From the NCBI GenBank assembly GCA_016290715.1, contig JAEEUY010000253.1:1-6583 (forward strand): 6,583 nt of DNA, given 5' to 3'. The notes beneath the pieces were generated by a model, which worked only from the letters and a program-made list of their open reading frames with translations, was not told where the DNA came from and did not search any database. Shown here piece by piece: positions 5,446 to 6,583 of this stretch. How positions within the stretch are numbered: the first letter of the stretch is position 1; each line of letters begins with the position of its first letter. The stretch is from Bacteroidales bacterium (GTDB taxonomy: Bacteria; Bacteroidota; Bacteroidia; Bacteroidales; WCHB1-69). Made by a program: the position numbers and the translations under genes.

Positions 5446-6583
5446 TTAATCCTCTTCTTTATTTTCTTCTTCGTATTTCTTAATTACTTCGTTTTGAACA
5501 TCCATTGGAACTTGTTGATATTCAGCAAATTTCATTTCATACGATGCTCTACCGCTGGTAATGGAGCTCAATGTGGTGGAATATTTGTTCATTTCTGCCA
5601 ATGGCACTTTTGCACGGATTCTTTGGAATTCGCCTTCGCTGTCCATTCCCATTACCACGCCACGACGGCCTTGCAAATCGGTCATTACATCACCCATTCT
5701 ATCTGAAGGAACGAATACTTCCACATCATAGATTGGTTCCAGAATCTTAGGGCCTGCATTTTTGAAAGCTTCTTTGAAAGCGTTACGGCCTGCCAATTTG
5801 AAAGCCAATTCGTTAGAGTCAACGGGGTGCATTTTACCATCGTAAATATTCACCACGATGTCGCGGGCATAAGAACCTGTAAGCGGGCCCTCTTCCATTT
5901 TTTCCATAATACCCTTTAAGATTGCGGGCATGAAACGGGCGTCAATAGCACCGCCGACGATACAGTTGTTATAAACCAGTTTGCCACCCCAAGGAAGATC
6001 GTAGCTTTCCGTAGCACGGATAGGATATTTTGTCTGGGTTGGCATACCATCGTAGTAAGATTCAATCAACATGTGAACTTCACCGAACTGACCGGAACCG
6101 CCAGATTGTTTTTTATGACGGTACATTGCTTCCGCAGATTTTGTGATGGTTTCACGATAAGGGATTTTAGGAGCATAGAATTCGATATCAATCTTGTTCA
6201 ATTTTTCAATCATCCATTTGATGATATTCAAATGTTGCTCACCCTGACCGGAGATAATGACTTGTTTCAGTTCCTTGGATTGTTCAACGAGGAAAGTCAG
6301 GTCAGTTTTGCGGATTTCATTCAAAACAGCCCCTAATTTTTCATCATCGGAATTGTTTTTAGCGCGAACAGCGGTACGGAACTTCGGATCCGGATAAATG
6401 GTCTTTTCGATCACATCATCTCCTGATTTCACCAGTGTTTGAGAAGCGCCGGTACCTTTCAGCTTAATGGTAGCGACGATATCACCGGCAACAGCTTTTT
6501 CCACTTTTTCACGATTTTTACCGGCAAAGCAGAGTAATTGGGAAACTCTTTCTTTAGTATTGGTATTAGTATTCAACACTTCC
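5446..6583 (-). CDS. fusA2: EF-G paralogue (EF-G2 / FusA2-like), C-terminal part; N-terminal GTPase domain outside window
   Basis: This covers domains II to V of a translocation factor; the G domain lies beyond 6583. The frame is open to the edge, so the GTG at 6579 is not a start. Counting from it, domain II is about 1-65 (KERVSQLLCFAG, VAGDIVATIKLK), domain III about 66-140 (SGQGEQHL at 110-117), domain IV about 141-265 and domain V about 275-360 (EVFVPSDRMGDVMTDLQGRR). Domain IV keeps both tip elements: QSGGSGQFG (158-166) and DGKMHPVDSNE, whose His251 aligns with E. coli EF-G His583. This favours a true translocase over a TetM-type ribosome protection protein. YRHKKQSGG, FVPSDRMGDV and YPDPKF differ from the canonical str-operon EF-G and match the second EF-G I recall from Bacteroides, where EF-G2 acts without GTP hydrolysis. 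That comparison is from memory. The C-terminus is acidic (KKYEEENKEED). It lies directly upstream of rplY. Confidence 0.85.
   Translation of the reverse strand, partial: EVLNTNTNTKERVSQLLCFAGKNREKVEKAVAGDIVATIKLKGTGASQTLVKSGDDVIEKTIYPDPKFRTAVRAKNNSDDEKLGAVLNEIRKTDLTFLVEQSKELKQVIISGQGEQHLNIIKWMIEKLNKIDIEFYAPKIPYRETITKSAEAMYRHKKQSGGSGQFGEVHMLIESYYDGMPTQTKYPIRATESYDLPWGGKLVYNNCIVGGAIDARFMPAILKGIMEKMEEGPLTGSYARDIVVNIYDGKMHPVDSNELAFKLAGRNAFKEAFKNAGPKILEPIYDVEVFVPSDRMGDVMTDLQGRRGVVMGMDSEGEFQRIRAKVPLAEMNKYSTTLSSITSGRASYEMKFAEYQQVPMDVQNEVIKKYEEENKEED

Noticed and set aside
6577..6579. GTG (minus strand) as start codon of the EF-G-like gene
   Set aside because: It falls within domain II, and the frame continues to the window edge; the G domain must be encoded beyond 6583.
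1..6583. CRISPR array, insertion sequence, tRNA, riboswitch or defence system
   Set aside because: No regularly spaced repeats, transposase motifs, tRNA-like cloverleaf or long structured leader were seen; nearly the whole window is conserved housekeeping coding sequence.

Overview
The window looks like an ordinary chromosomal segment of a Bacteroidota bacterium, probably of the order Bacteroidales. Four things point there: no Shine-Dalgarno sequences before any visible start and A-rich leaders before some; a TAnnTTTG / TTTG-like promoter ahead of the pseudouridine synthase gene; a class A penicillin-binding protein with a long linker insertion; and an EF-G paralogue of the type I recall from Bacteroides. 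I cannot place it to genus. No mobile element, CRISPR array, tRNA or rRNA is visible, and no gene shows signs of recent transfer.

Left half, plus strand (1-3548): three closely spaced genes read as one envelope/polysaccharide operon. They are the C-terminal part of a class A penicillin-binding protein (5' end outside the window), a WbpB/WlbA-type UDP-N-acetylglucosaminuronate 3-dehydrogenase, and UDP-glucose 4-epimerase (galE). Gaps are 23 and 36 bp, with no terminator or recognisable promoter between them. Together they supply peptidoglycan cross-linking and nucleotide-sugar precursors for surface glycans.

Right half, minus strand (3531-6583): three translation genes, in transcription order an EF-G paralogue (C-terminal part; N-terminus outside), ribosomal protein L25/Ctc (rplY), and an RluB/RsuA-family 23S rRNA pseudouridine synthase with a long basic N-terminal extension. 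The EF-G paralogue and rplY are 46 bp apart and probably co-transcribed. rplY is followed by two tandem 12-bp hairpins, the second a standard intrinsic terminator. The pseudouridine synthase then has its own promoter.

The two halves converge, and galE and the pseudouridine synthase gene overlap tail to tail by 18 bp with no terminator between them. I see no clearly undescribed system. The points most worth a second look are the EF-G2-like/L25 pairing, the tandem hairpins after rplY, the WbpB-type gene without its partner enzymes, and the convergent overlap.
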